From the NCBI RefSeq assembly GCF_900114015.1, contig NZ_FORN01000043.1, positions 1-51,681 on the forward strand: DNA of 51,681 nt, given 5' to 3'. The notes under the pieces are model-generated. The model made no database searches, had not been told where the DNA came from, and saw nothing but the letters and a program-made list of their open reading frames with translations. Position 1 is the first letter of the stretch. Each line of letters opens with the position of its first letter. The stretch comes from Caulobacter sp. UNC279MFTsu5.1 (GTDB lineage Bacteria > Pseudomonadota > Alphaproteobacteria > Caulobacterales > Caulobacteraceae). The position numbers and the translations under genes are program-made. Positions 9,464 through 17,061 of this stretch are shown here, one piece after another.

Positions 9464-9499
9464 GATATCCCTCGCCGGCGATACTTTCGACCGGCCTCG

Positions 9500-10141
9500 T
9501 CAGGCCGACAGTTGCTGTTTCAGGTCCGACAGCGTGCCGAGGATGTGATTGGCGGTCAGCGCCTCGACCTCCGCCGCGTCGCCTCGCGTCCAGGCGGCCA
9601 GGATCTCGCGGTGCTCCTGGCTGGCCCGCTCGTCGCGTCCCAAGGGCTCGAGATGCACCCGCACATAGCGTTCGGCGAGGATCTGCAGCCGTTCCATCAG
9701 CTGGAAGGTGATGTGGCCGCCGGGGCGCACCAGCGCCAGGTGGAAGGCGCGATTGAAGCTGACATGGTCGCCGTCGGGCTTGGCCAACTCGGCTTCCAGC
9801 GCCAGGAGGGCTTTTTCGGCGGCGGCGTGGTCGGCCGGCGTGGCCCGCAGGCAGGCCTCGGCGACCGCGCCGGGCTCGAGTTTCAGGCGCAGGGCGAAGA
9901 CCTCGCTGGCTTCGTCGGTCGACAGGTCGCGAACCACGTAGCCGCGGTTGGGATAGGAACTGAGCAGGCCGTCCTGCTCCAGGCGGCCCAGGGCTTCGCG
10001 CAGCGGAATCTTGCTGACGCCCAGCTCGGCCGCGATGACGTCCTGGCGTACGGCGGTTCCGGGCTGCATCGCGCCGACCAATATGCGGCGCCTGACGATC
10101 TCATAGGTCTGGTCGGACAGCGTGCGGACGACGATGTTCAT
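9500..10141 (-). CDS. GntR-family (FCD) transcriptional regulator of the hydroxyproline/arabinoside locus
   Basis: A 213-residue regulator: winged helix-turn-helix at residues about 8-70 (VAAELGVSKIPLREAL-like segment), then an all-helical FCD effector domain from about 80. Potential metal-ligand histidines are in FNRAFH, SQEHRE and ANHI. The ATG at 10141 gives the standard family length; a longer in-frame extension has no support. Upstream, at 10191-10206, lies a GATCGTATAC site identical to one before the GH127 gene, which suggests autoregulation and control of both enzyme sets. In Sinorhizobium meliloti a FadR-like GntR protein (HypR) controls hydroxyproline use, so hydroxyproline or a breakdown product is a likely effector. 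The binder-site link is inferred. Confidence 0.87.
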   Translation of the reverse strand: MNIVVRTLSDQTYEIVRRRILVGAMQPGTAVRQDVIAAELGVSKIPLREALGRLEQDGLLSSYPNRGYVVRDLSTDEASEVFALRLKLEPGAVAEACLRATPADHAAAEKALLALEAELAKPDGDHVSFNRAFHLALVRPGGHITFQLMERLQILAERYVRVHLEPLGRDERASQEHREILAAWTRGDAAEVEALTANHILGTLSDLKQQLSA

Positions 10142-10190
10142 AGGCGCAGGCTGAACCTCTTGGCGGACCGCTCCAGCGCGGTGCGAGCAC

Positions 10191-10206
10191 GATCGTATAC
10201 TGGATT
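10191..10206. promoter_or_regulatory. Operator candidate 3 (GATCGTATACTGGATT)
   Basis: About 50 bp upstream of the GntR start and just past the stop of the epimerase gene, which reads on the same strand. Its first ten bases equal those of site 2; the second half is degenerate (TGGATT instead of GGTATC). The placement suggests autoregulation. Confidence 0.55.
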
Positions 10207-10224
10207 CCGCCCGTTGGCGGGAGT

Positions 10225-11223
10225 CTAGATCACCTGAAAGCCCGCCCAGAACGGATCGGCGCGGTCGATCCAGAGGATATTGTGGCCGGTGGCGATCGCC
10301 GATCCCTGAATCGAGGGAATGATCGCGTCCCGCCCGCCGAGTTCGACCTGGGCCTCGACGCGCCCGATGAAGCGGCTGCCGATGATGCTCTCGTGTACGA
10401 AGGCGTCGCCGACCTTCAGCCGGCCCTTGGCCGCCAGGTGGGCCAGGCGTGCCGAGGTGCCCGTGCCGCAGGGGCTGCGGTCGATGGCGCGGTCGCCGTA
10501 GAACACCGCGTTGCGGCCATCGGCGTCCGGGGCCCGGGGCGCGTCGGCCCACAGCACGTGGCTGACGCCGCGGATGGTCGGGTCCAGCGGATGCACCGGC
10601 TCGACCTTGTCGCGAACCAGGGTGCGGACGATCGGGCTGAGCCGCAGGATCTCGGCGGCGCCCAGGGCGTCGATGCCGGTGTAGGCGCCCTGGGGTTCGA
10701 TGATGGCGTAAAAATTGCCGCCATAGGCCACGTCGATCGTCAGCGGGCCAAAGCCCGGCACGTCGATCGCGATCCCTTCCTCGGCCAGATAGGCCGGGAC
10801 GTTGCGGATCTTCACGGCCGTGACCCTGTCGCCCGCTGTTTCATAGGCGATGTCGATGACGCCCGCTGGCACCTCCAGCTTCAGCTTGCCGGGCTCGCGC
10901 GGGCTGATCAGGCCGTTCTCCAGGGCGAAGGTGACGATGCCGATCGTGCCGTGGCCGCACATCGGCAGGCAGCCGCTGGTCTCGACGAACAGGATCCCGG
11001 CGTCGCAGTCGGGCAGGGTGGGCGGGTAGAGGAAACCGCCCGACATCATGTCGTGGCCGCGCGGCTCGAACATCAGGCCGGTGCGGATCCAGTCGAAGCG
11101 AGCGAGAAAGTCCTGCCGCCGCGCGCTCATCGTGTCGCCATGCAGCAGCGGCGCGCCGCCGGCCGCCAGGCGCACCGGATTGCCCGCCGTGTGGCCGTCG
11201 ATGCAAAAGAACGTGTGGCGCAT
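10225..11223 (-). CDS. lhpA: 4-hydroxyproline 2-epimerase (proline racemase family)
   Basis: Cytoplasmic, cofactor-free enzyme that converts trans-4-hydroxy-L-proline to cis-4-hydroxy-D-proline, the first step of bacterial hydroxyproline catabolism. Both catalytic cysteines are present: C89 in MCGHGTIG and C252 in SPCGTGTSA. The second cysteine argues against a trans-3-hydroxyproline dehydratase, which has Thr there. Length 332 aa is normal. The neighbours are the next two pathway enzymes (D-hydroxyproline dehydrogenase and deaminase), which favours hydroxyproline over plain proline. It lies downstream of the deaminase gene on the same strand, but a 106-bp repeat element sits between them, so co-transcription is uncertain. 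Confidence 0.93.
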   Translation of the reverse strand: MRHTFFCIDGHTAGNPVRLAAGGAPLLHGDTMSARRQDFLARFDWIRTGLMFEPRGHDMMSGGFLYPPTLPDCDAGILFVETSGCLPMCGHGTIGIVTFALENGLISPREPGKLKLEVPAGVIDIAYETAGDRVTAVKIRNVPAYLAEEGIAIDVPGFGPLTIDVAYGGNFYAIIEPQGAYTGIDALGAAEILRLSPIVRTLVRDKVEPVHPLDPTIRGVSHVLWADAPRAPDADGRNAVFYGDRAIDRSPCGTGTSARLAHLAAKGRLKVGDAFVHESIIGSRFIGRVEAQVELGGRDAIIPSIQGSAIATGHNILWIDRADPFWAGFQVI

Positions 11224-11240
11224 GGACTTCCTCTTGCGCT

Positions 11241-11346
11241 CTAGAGCGTTTCCCGACCTGATTGCATCAGGTGGACGCCCTAAATATTTGTTTTAAAGCA
11301 CTTTCTTCATGCGAACCGGTTTCCGCTTCGCTCGAAAATGCTCTAG
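11241..11346. repeat. MITE-like mosaic repeat with CTAGAGC ends
   Basis: The element begins CTAGAGCGTTT and ends AAAATGCTCTAG, so its ends are imperfect inverted repeats. Inside it has a short palindrome, CCTGAT-TGC-ATCAGG (11257-11271), and an A/T-rich middle. This layout matches a dispersed non-coding repeat I know from Caulobacterales and other alphaproteobacteria (AGAGC...CGGTTCGC...AAAGTGC-type text). It carries no gene and separates the deaminase and epimerase genes. Confidence 0.75.
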
Positions 11347-11348
11347 CT

Positions 11349-12263
11349 TCAGGCTGCGGCCTGGGCCAGGAGCGGTCGGTTGGCGGCGGCTTCCTCGACC
11401 ATGGCGGTCACCTCCGCGCGGCGAGCGCCGGCCAGGGGCAGGCGGGGCATGCGCACCCGTTCCGACCCGCGGCCCATGATCTGCTCGGCCAGTTTGATCG
11501 ACTGCACCAGGTCGTGTTCGGCGTCGAGGTGCAGGAGCGGCATGAACCAGCGATAGATGCGGCGGGCTTCCTCCAGGTCGCCGCGGTCGACGGCCGCGAC
11601 CAGGGCCACCGATTCCTGCGGGAAGGCGCTGGTCAGGCCCGAGACCCAGCCTCGGGCGCCCATCAGCAGGCCTTCCAGGGCGACGTCGTCGAGGCCGGCC
11701 ATCAGGATGAAGCGCTCTCCGAACGCGCGCGCCAGGTCGGTGAAGCGGCGCGTGTCGGGCGCGCTTTCCTTGACCGCCACGATAGTCGGCTCGTCGGCCA
11801 GGCTGGCCAGCACGTCCAGGGTGATCGCCGCGCGATAGGCCGGCGGATTATTATAGAGCATGATCGGCAGGGCGGAGGCCCGGGCGACGGTGCGGAAATG
11901 GGTTTCGAGTTCGGCCTCGGTGGGCACGTAGACCATGGCGGGCAGGACCATCAGCGCATCGGCGCCGAGCGACTCCGCGTCCTTGGCGAAGACGGCGGCG
12001 CGGGAGGTGGTCAATTCCGAGACCCCGACGACGATCGGAACCCGGCCGGCCACCACCTCGACGGCGGCCCGCAGCATCTGGCGCTTTTCGTCGGCTTCGA
12101 GTGAATTATTTTCGCCACAGGTGCCCAGCACCACAAGGCCGTGCACGCCGTCCCGGACCAGGGCGTCGAGCACCTGCTGGCTGGCGTCGATGTCGATCGA
12201 CAGATCGGTCTTGAACTGGGTCGTGGCGGCCGGGAACACGCCCGACCAATTCATGGAGCTCAT
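11349..12263 (-). CDS. lhpC: DapA-family lyase, likely 1-pyrroline-4-hydroxy-2-carboxylate deaminase
   Basis: A 304-residue class I aldolase of the dihydrodipicolinate synthase/NAL family. The Schiff-base lysine is K165 (VAVKES), the conserved tyrosine is Y137 (LYNNPP), and the GTCGEN loop is at residues 47-52. Within hydroxyproline catabolism this family supplies the deaminase that turns 1-pyrroline-4-hydroxy-2-carboxylate into alpha-ketoglutarate semialdehyde, and the flanking epimerase and dehydrogenase genes make that the best call. The start at 12263 is chosen for AGAGG 10 nt upstream; a second ATG three codons on (12254) is less well placed. It is divergent from the dehydrogenase gene over 65 bp holding operator site 4. 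Confidence 0.85.
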   Translation of the reverse strand: MSSMNWSGVFPAATTQFKTDLSIDIDASQQVLDALVRDGVHGLVVLGTCGENNSLEADEKRQMLRAAVEVVAGRVPIVVGVSELTTSRAAVFAKDAESLGADALMVLPAMVYVPTEAELETHFRTVARASALPIMLYNNPPAYRAAITLDVLASLADEPTIVAVKESAPDTRRFTDLARAFGERFILMAGLDDVALEGLLMGARGWVSGLTSAFPQESVALVAAVDRGDLEEARRIYRWFMPLLHLDAEHDLVQSIKLAEQIMGRGSERVRMPRLPLAGARRAEVTAMVEEAAANRPLLAQAAA

Positions 12264-12288
12264 ACGACTTGCACCTCTAACTGCTTCG

Positions 12289-12302
12289 TCTACGGTATAC
12301 GA
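12289..12302. promoter_or_regulatory. Operator candidate 4 (TCTACGGTATACGA)
   Basis: In the 65-bp gap between the divergent deaminase and dehydrogenase genes. On the opposite strand it reads TCGTATACCGTAGA, matching the other three sites around TATAC-N-GTA. One site could control both directions. Confidence 0.62.
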
Positions 12303-12328
12303 AATGGTGATACGGAGGTAAAGCCCAG

Positions 12329-13606
12329 GTGGAGCAGGCGGCGGGAACATTGGTGATCGGCGGCGGGGTGGTCGGCATGGCCTGCGCCCTGGCCTTGCGC
12401 CGCGCCGGCGAGACGGTGCTGGTGCTCGATCCGCAAAACCTGTCACGACCCGCCTCCTACGGCAACGCTGGCCACATCGCGGTGGAGCAGGTCGAGCCGC
12501 TGGCCTCGCCCGCCGCCCTGGCCTCGGCCTTAGGCCGCCTGTTCCCGCTGGGCGGTGCGCTGGATTTCCGCCTGGCGGACATCGCCGCCTGGGGACCCTG
12601 GGCGGCGCGCTTTATAAAAGCCGCGACCCCCGAGGGCGCGGCCCATGGCAGGCGGGCGCTGAACAGCCTGCTGGAGGACGCCCTGCCGGCCTGGCGGCGC
12701 CTGGCCGGCAGCCTGAACCGTCCCGACCTGCTGGTCGAGCACGGCCATGTCGTCGTCTGGGAGAGCCAGGAAACCGCGCGCGCGGGCTTCGCGGCCTGGC
12801 GCGCCGCCGATATCGGCCAGGCCCGACTCAGCGTGTTGTCCGATCCGCTGGCGCGGCGACTGCGGGAATCGATCAAGACGCCGATCGCCGGCGGCGCGCG
12901 GTTCGAGAACACAGGCCAGGTGCGCGATCCCGCCCTGGTCCTGAGGTTGCTGGACGAGGCCTTTACGGCCTCGGGCGGGCGGCGGCGGACCGGTCGCGCC
13001 ACAGGGCTGCGAACCTTCGGCGGTCGCGTCGAGGTCCTGCTTGAGGATGGCGAGCGGTTGGCGCCGGAGCGAGTGTTGGTCGCGGGCGGCGTGGGGTCGG
13101 GCGCGCTGCTGCGCGACCTGGGCCATGTGGCGCCGGTGATCGCCGAGCGCGGCTATCACCTGGAAGGCGGCGCGAAGCATTGGGGCGACCTGCCGCCCGT
13201 GGTGTTCGAGGACCGCTCGCTGATCCTCACCCGTTTCGGCGACCGGCTGCGGGCCGCCAGCTTCATCGAGTTCGGCCGCGAATCCTCGCCGCCCGATCCC
13301 CGCAAGTGGGCGCGCCTGCGTCGCCACCTTGCCGAGCTGGGGGTGCGGATGGAGGGGCCGGTCGCCGAATGGATGGGCGCCCGGCCGACCCTGCCTGACT
13401 ATCTTCCGGCCATCGGCGTCGGTCGGCGGGCCGACAATCTTTACTACGCCTTCGGCCACCAGCACCTGGGCCTGACCCTGGCGGCGGTGACCGGGGAGCT
13501 GGTCGCGGACCTGATGGGGGGAGCGACCCCTGCGGTCGACCTAGCCCCCTTTGACCTGGACCGGTTCGCGCGACCGCGCGACCTACGCAAGAGGAACACG
13601 GCATGA
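12329..13606 (+). CDS. lhpB: FAD-dependent D-hydroxyproline dehydrogenase (DAO family)
   Basis: Oxidises cis-4-hydroxy-D-proline to 1-pyrroline-4-hydroxy-2-carboxylate, passing electrons to the respiratory chain in characterised dehydrogenases of this type. The N-terminal dinucleotide fold VIGGGVVGMACALALRRAG (from residue 9) is clear, and the C-terminal GHQHLGLTLAAVTGEL segment matches the FAD-contacting end of D-amino-acid dehydrogenases. Length 425 aa is typical. The start is GTG, with GGAGGT 9 nt upstream. Its stop overlaps the M24 peptidase start (ATGA), so the two are translationally coupled. By sequence alone it could be a general D-amino-acid dehydrogenase; context gives the hydroxyproline assignment. 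Confidence 0.87.
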   Translation: MEQAAGTLVIGGGVVGMACALALRRAGETVLVLDPQNLSRPASYGNAGHIAVEQVEPLASPAALASALGRLFPLGGALDFRLADIAAWGPWAARFIKAATPEGAAHGRRALNSLLEDALPAWRRLAGSLNRPDLLVEHGHVVVWESQETARAGFAAWRAADIGQARLSVLSDPLARRLRESIKTPIAGGARFENTGQVRDPALVLRLLDEAFTASGGRRRTGRATGLRTFGGRVEVLLEDGERLAPERVLVAGGVGSGALLRDLGHVAPVIAERGYHLEGGAKHWGDLPPVVFEDRSLILTRFGDRLRAASFIEFGRESSPPDPRKWARLRRHLAELGVRMEGPVAEWMGARPTLPDYLPAIGVGRRADNLYYAFGHQHLGLTLAAVTGELVADLMGGATPAVDLAPFDLDRFARPRDLRKRNTA

Positions 13607-14811
13607 CCCTGGGCGTCGGCGGCTCGACCATGGATCTGCAACTGGCGGGCTTGTCGCCCCGGCCCGGACGGCCCCCGGCCATCGCCGTCGTCGAATACGA
13701 GGCGCGGCTGGAGCGGGCGCGGGTCCTGACCGCGGCGCTGGGCGCCGACGCGCTCCTGGTCGGGGCGGGGGCCAGTCTGCGCTATTTCACCGGCGTGCCG
13801 TGGGGCGCGACCGAGCGGCTGGTGGCCCTGCTGCTGCCGCGCAAGGGGCGGCCGATCATGATCTGTCCGGCCTTCGAGCTGGGCTCGCTGCAGGCCGACC
13901 TGAAGATCGAGGCCGACATCCGCCTCTGGCAAGAGCACCATAGTCCGGCGGCCCTGGTGGCCCAGGCGCTGTCCGAGATCGGGGCCGACCTCCTGGCCCT
14001 GGATCCTGCCGCGCCGTTCTCGCTGTTCAGCGCCCTGGACAAGGCCGCGCCATCCCTGCGGGCGGTGGACGCCGCCTCCGTCATCGACGGTTGCCGCGGC
14101 CTCAAGTCGCCGGCGGAACTGGCCTTGATGCGCTACGCCAAGGCCATCACCCTGGACGTCCACTGTCGCGCCGCCGCCATGCTGGCGTCGGGGATCGCCG
14201 CCAGCGCCGTCAAGCGGTTCATCGACACGGCCCACCGCGCCGCCGGCGCCGATGGCGGCTCGACCTTCTGCGCCGTGCAGTTCGGCCGCGCCACCGCCTA
14301 CCCGCACGGCCTGCCGGGCGACCAGATCCTGGGGGAGGGCGAACTGGTGCTGATCGACACCGGCTGCCAGGTCGAGGGCTACAACGCCGACATCACCCGC
14401 ACCTATGTGTTTGGCGAGCCGGGCGACGAGCATCGGCGGATCTGGGACATCGAGCACGAGGCCCAGGCCGCCGCGTTCGCCGCCGTGCGGCCGGGCGTTC
14501 CTTGCGAAGTCATCGACGAGACGGCGCGTCGGGTGCTTCAGCGCTACGGCCTGGGACCCGACTACGCACTGCCGGGCCTGCCGCACCGGACCGGCCACGG
14601 CATCGGCCTGTCGATTCACGAGGGGCCCTATCTGGTGCGCGGCGACGCCACGCCGCTGGCGCCGGGCATGTGCTTTTCCAACGAGCCGATGATCGTCATT
14701 CCCGATCGGTTCGGCGTGCGGCTGGAGGACCATTTTCACGTCACCGAGGACGGCGCGGCCTGGTTCACCGAGCCCTCGCCCTCGATCGATGCGCCGTTCG
14801 GTGCGTCGTGA
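13603..14811 (+). CDS. M24-family metallopeptidase, Xaa-Pro dipeptidase-like
   Basis: Cytoplasmic pita-bread-fold peptidase of 402 residues. All five dinuclear metal ligands are present: D252 (LIDTG), D263 (NADITR), H332 (TGHGIG), E361 (SNEPM) and E375 (RLEDH), so it should be an active hydrolase rather than a creatinase relic. Residues 1-160 form the usual N-terminal domain. M24B enzymes cut bonds involving proline; coupled by ATGA to the D-hydroxyproline dehydrogenase, this one probably frees proline or hydroxyproline from short imported peptides. The substrate is inferred. Confidence 0.88.
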   Translation: MTLGVGGSTMDLQLAGLSPRPGRPPAIAVVEYEARLERARVLTAALGADALLVGAGASLRYFTGVPWGATERLVALLLPRKGRPIMICPAFELGSLQADLKIEADIRLWQEHHSPAALVAQALSEIGADLLALDPAAPFSLFSALDKAAPSLRAVDAASVIDGCRGLKSPAELALMRYAKAITLDVHCRAAAMLASGIAASAVKRFIDTAHRAAGADGGSTFCAVQFGRATAYPHGLPGDQILGEGELVLIDTGCQVEGYNADITRTYVFGEPGDEHRRIWDIEHEAQAAAFAAVRPGVPCEVIDETARRVLQRYGLGPDYALPGLPHRTGHGIGLSIHEGPYLVRGDATPLAPGMCFSNEPMIVIPDRFGVRLEDHFHVTEDGAAWFTEPSPSIDAPFGAS

Positions 14812-14899
14812 GGCCGATGAGTCCCGGTTTGCACGCGCTTGTTTTCACATCCCGGCCGGTCGTCCTCGGCCCGTCAAAGACCACCCTGGGGGTAATCGC

Positions 14900-16351
14900 A
14901 TGAACTTCTGGACCCGCCGCAAGGCGCTCGACGCGATCGTCTCGGTGGAGGCCGACCGTCGACTGAAGCCGACCCTGTCCTGGCCGCACCTGCTGGCCCT
15001 GGGCATCGGGGCCATCATCGGCACAGGGATCTACACCCTGACCGGCATCGGCGCCGAGCGGGCCGGGCCGGCGGTGATCCTGGCCTTCGCCGCCTGCGGG
15101 GTGCTGTGCGTGTTCGCCGCCCTGGCCTATGCCGAGGTGGCGACCCTGATCCCGGCCGCAGGCAGCGCCTACACCTACGCCTATGCGGTGCTCGGCGAGG
15201 GCCTGGCCTGGATCGTCGGCTGGAGCCTGGTGCTGGAGTACGCCGTCACCTGCGCGGCCGTGGCCGTCGGCTGGTCGGGCTACATGGTCGGCCTGCTCAA
15301 GAGCGTCGGGATCAACCTGCCGTCCGAGATCCTGGCCGGACCGCACGCCGGAGGGATCATCAACCTGCCGGCCGTGCTGATCACCGTCGCCGTCACCGCC
15401 CTGCTGGCCAAGGGAGCGCGCGAGAGCGCGACGCTGAACATCGGGCTGGTGCTGATCAAGATCGTCGCCCTGGCGGTGTTCATCGGTCTGACCTTCACGG
15501 TCATCAAGGGCCATAACTTCACGCCGTTCATGCCCTATGGTTTCGCCGCCCACACCGAGGCGGGCCATCCGCGCGGCGTGATGGCCGCCGCCGCCATCGT
15601 GTTCTTCGCCTTCTTCGGCTTCGACGCGGTCTCGACCTCGGCCGAGGAGGTCAAGAACCCCAAGCGCGACCTGACGATCGGCATCATCGGCTCGATGGTC
15701 ATCTGCACCCTGATCTACATGCTGGTCGCCGCCTGCGCGGTCGGGGCCTGGCCCTATGCCGAGTTCGCCCGTTCCAGCGAGCCGCTGGCCTTCATCCTGC
15801 GCGGCCTGGGCCACCCCGCCGCCGCCTTCGGCATCGCCGCCGCCGCCATCATCGCCCTGCCCAGCGTCATCCTGGTGATGATGTTCGGCCAGACCCGGGT
15901 GTTCTTCGTCATGGCGCGCGACGGCCTGCTGCCGCGCGGCATGGGTCGTCTGAACCCCAAGAGCGGCGCTCCGGTCACCCTGACCCTGATCACCGGGGCG
16001 GTCGTGGCCCTGGTCGGCGGGTTCCTGCCGCTGGACCAGATCGCCGAGCTGTCCAACGCCGGCACCCTGCTGGCCTTTATCTGCGTGGCCGTGTGCCTGA
16101 TGGTGCTGCGCGTGCGCCGGCCCGACCTGCCGCGGCTGTTCCGCTGTCCGGCGGCGTGGGTGGTCGGCCCGCTGGCGGTGGTCGGCTGTCTCTATTTCAT
16201 GATCAGCCTGCCGTCGGCGACGCTGATCCGGTTCGTGGCCTGGAACCTCCTCGGCCTAGTAGTTTATCTGGCCTATAGCCGCCGGACGAGCCTGCTGGCG
16301 CGCGGCGTCGATGCTCCTCCGGTGCGCGAAGCCAGCGCCATGGCGGAATAG
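14900..16351 (+). CDS. APC-superfamily amino-acid permease (CAT-like)
   Basis: A 483-residue inner-membrane permease with about 12 hydrophobic segments. The first helix holds the APC substrate motif GAIIGTGIYTLTG, and FFGFDAVSTSAEEVKNP is the conserved segment of the CAT/YfnA group. The ATG at 14900 is used because GGGGGT precedes it by 6 nt and the text upstream (14812-14899) looks non-coding. It lies 88 nt past the M24 gene on the same strand and may share its transcript. Import of hydroxyproline or another amino acid released outside the cell would fit; specificity cannot be read from sequence. Confidence 0.87.
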   Translation: MNFWTRRKALDAIVSVEADRRLKPTLSWPHLLALGIGAIIGTGIYTLTGIGAERAGPAVILAFAACGVLCVFAALAYAEVATLIPAAGSAYTYAYAVLGEGLAWIVGWSLVLEYAVTCAAVAVGWSGYMVGLLKSVGINLPSEILAGPHAGGIINLPAVLITVAVTALLAKGARESATLNIGLVLIKIVALAVFIGLTFTVIKGHNFTPFMPYGFAAHTEAGHPRGVMAAAAIVFFAFFGFDAVSTSAEEVKNPKRDLTIGIIGSMVICTLIYMLVAACAVGAWPYAEFARSSEPLAFILRGLGHPAAAFGIAAAAIIALPSVILVMMFGQTRVFFVMARDGLLPRGMGRLNPKSGAPVTLTLITGAVVALVGGFLPLDQIAELSNAGTLLAFICVAVCLMVLRVRRPDLPRLFRCPAAWVVGPLAVVGCLYFMISLPSATLIRFVAWNLLGLVVYLAYSRRTSLLARGVDAPPVREASAMAE

Positions 16352-16360
16352 CGACGCCCT

Positions 16361-16406
16361 CAGACCTGCTGGACGTCACGTCCGGCGCGCACGTCGAGCA
16401 GGTCTG
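16361..16406. terminator. Long hairpin after the permease gene, possible terminator
   Basis: The arms CAGACCTGCT (16361-16370) and AGCAGGTCTG (16397-16406) are perfect complements. After one mismatch, GACGT pairs with ACGTC, giving a stem of about 16 bp with a 14-nt loop. It sits 10 nt after the permease stop. No T-run follows, so it may instead protect the mRNA end or act at the regulator promoter. Confidence 0.5.
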
Positions 16407-16432
16407 GGAGCCGTTCCGGAGAAGGGGTATCT

Positions 16433-16453
16433 TCCGATTTCATCGGATCCGAT
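16433..16453. promoter_or_regulatory. Nested palindromes upstream of the MarR/OhrR gene
   Basis: TCCGAT-TTC-ATCGGA (16433-16447) overlaps the perfect 12-bp palindrome ATCGGATCCGAT (16442-16453), about 45 bp before the regulator start. Autoregulated MarR proteins usually bind such dyads. The text is unlike the AT-rich Bacillus OhrR operator, so this is only a candidate. Confidence 0.5.
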
Positions 16454-16498
16454 TTATATTCAGGTCAACCGCTTCAGTCGCCTGTTCGAAAGGCCGCA

Positions 16499-16954
16499 AT
16501 GACCGCCCCCGACGCTTCTGCTACGACCCCGAAACTGGCCGACTTCCTGTGTTTCGCGGTCTATTCCGCCAACCTGGCCTATGGCCGGGCCTACAAGCCG
16601 ATCCTGGACGAGCTGGGGCTGACCTACACCCAGTGGATTATCATCGTGGCGCTTTGGGAGCAGGACGGCCAGAGCGTCAAGAGCCTGGGCGAGAAGCTGT
16701 TCCTCGAATCCAACACCCTGACCCCGATCCTCAAGAAGCTGGAGGCCGAGGGCTACCTGCAGCGGCGGCGCGACCCGGCCGACGAGCGCCAGGTCATCGT
16801 CAGCCTGACGCCGTCCGGCCGGGCGCTGCGTGAGAAGGGCGGGCAGAAGACGCTGCTCAAGGCCACGGGTCTGGAGCCGGAGGAGTTCGCGCTGGTCCAG
16901 AAGACGGTTTCGCGGGTGCGCGACAACCTGATCCGGCATGTGAACGACAACTAG
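16499..16954 (+). CDS. ohrR: MarR-family regulator, OhrR-like organic peroxide sensor
   Basis: A 151-residue winged-helix repressor. The N-terminal segment DFLCFAVYSANLAYGRAYKP places a cysteine at residue 18 where OhrR proteins carry their peroxide-sensing Cys, followed by LGLTYTQWIIIVALWE and the wing RRRDPADERQVIVSLT, both typical of OhrR. The usual partner, the organic hydroperoxide resistance gene ohr, is not beside it in this window. The palindromes at 16433-16453 could be its operator. The neighbours (a permease ending upstream, a glycan locus downstream) do not suggest a shared function. A more general MarR role remains possible. Confidence 0.82.
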   Translation: MTAPDASATTPKLADFLCFAVYSANLAYGRAYKPILDELGLTYTQWIIIVALWEQDGQSVKSLGEKLFLESNTLTPILKKLEAEGYLQRRRDPADERQVIVSLTPSGRALREKGGQKTLLKATGLEPEEFALVQKTVSRVRDNLIRHVNDN

Positions 16955-17061
16955 GGGCGTTTTCCCGTCGAGCGGACGACTCTTCTTATCCGTCTTGAAG
17001 CGGCGACCTTGATCGCGCCGCCGTCCGCCGCCTATGCAGGTGTTTTCGGCGTGGTTGCTTC

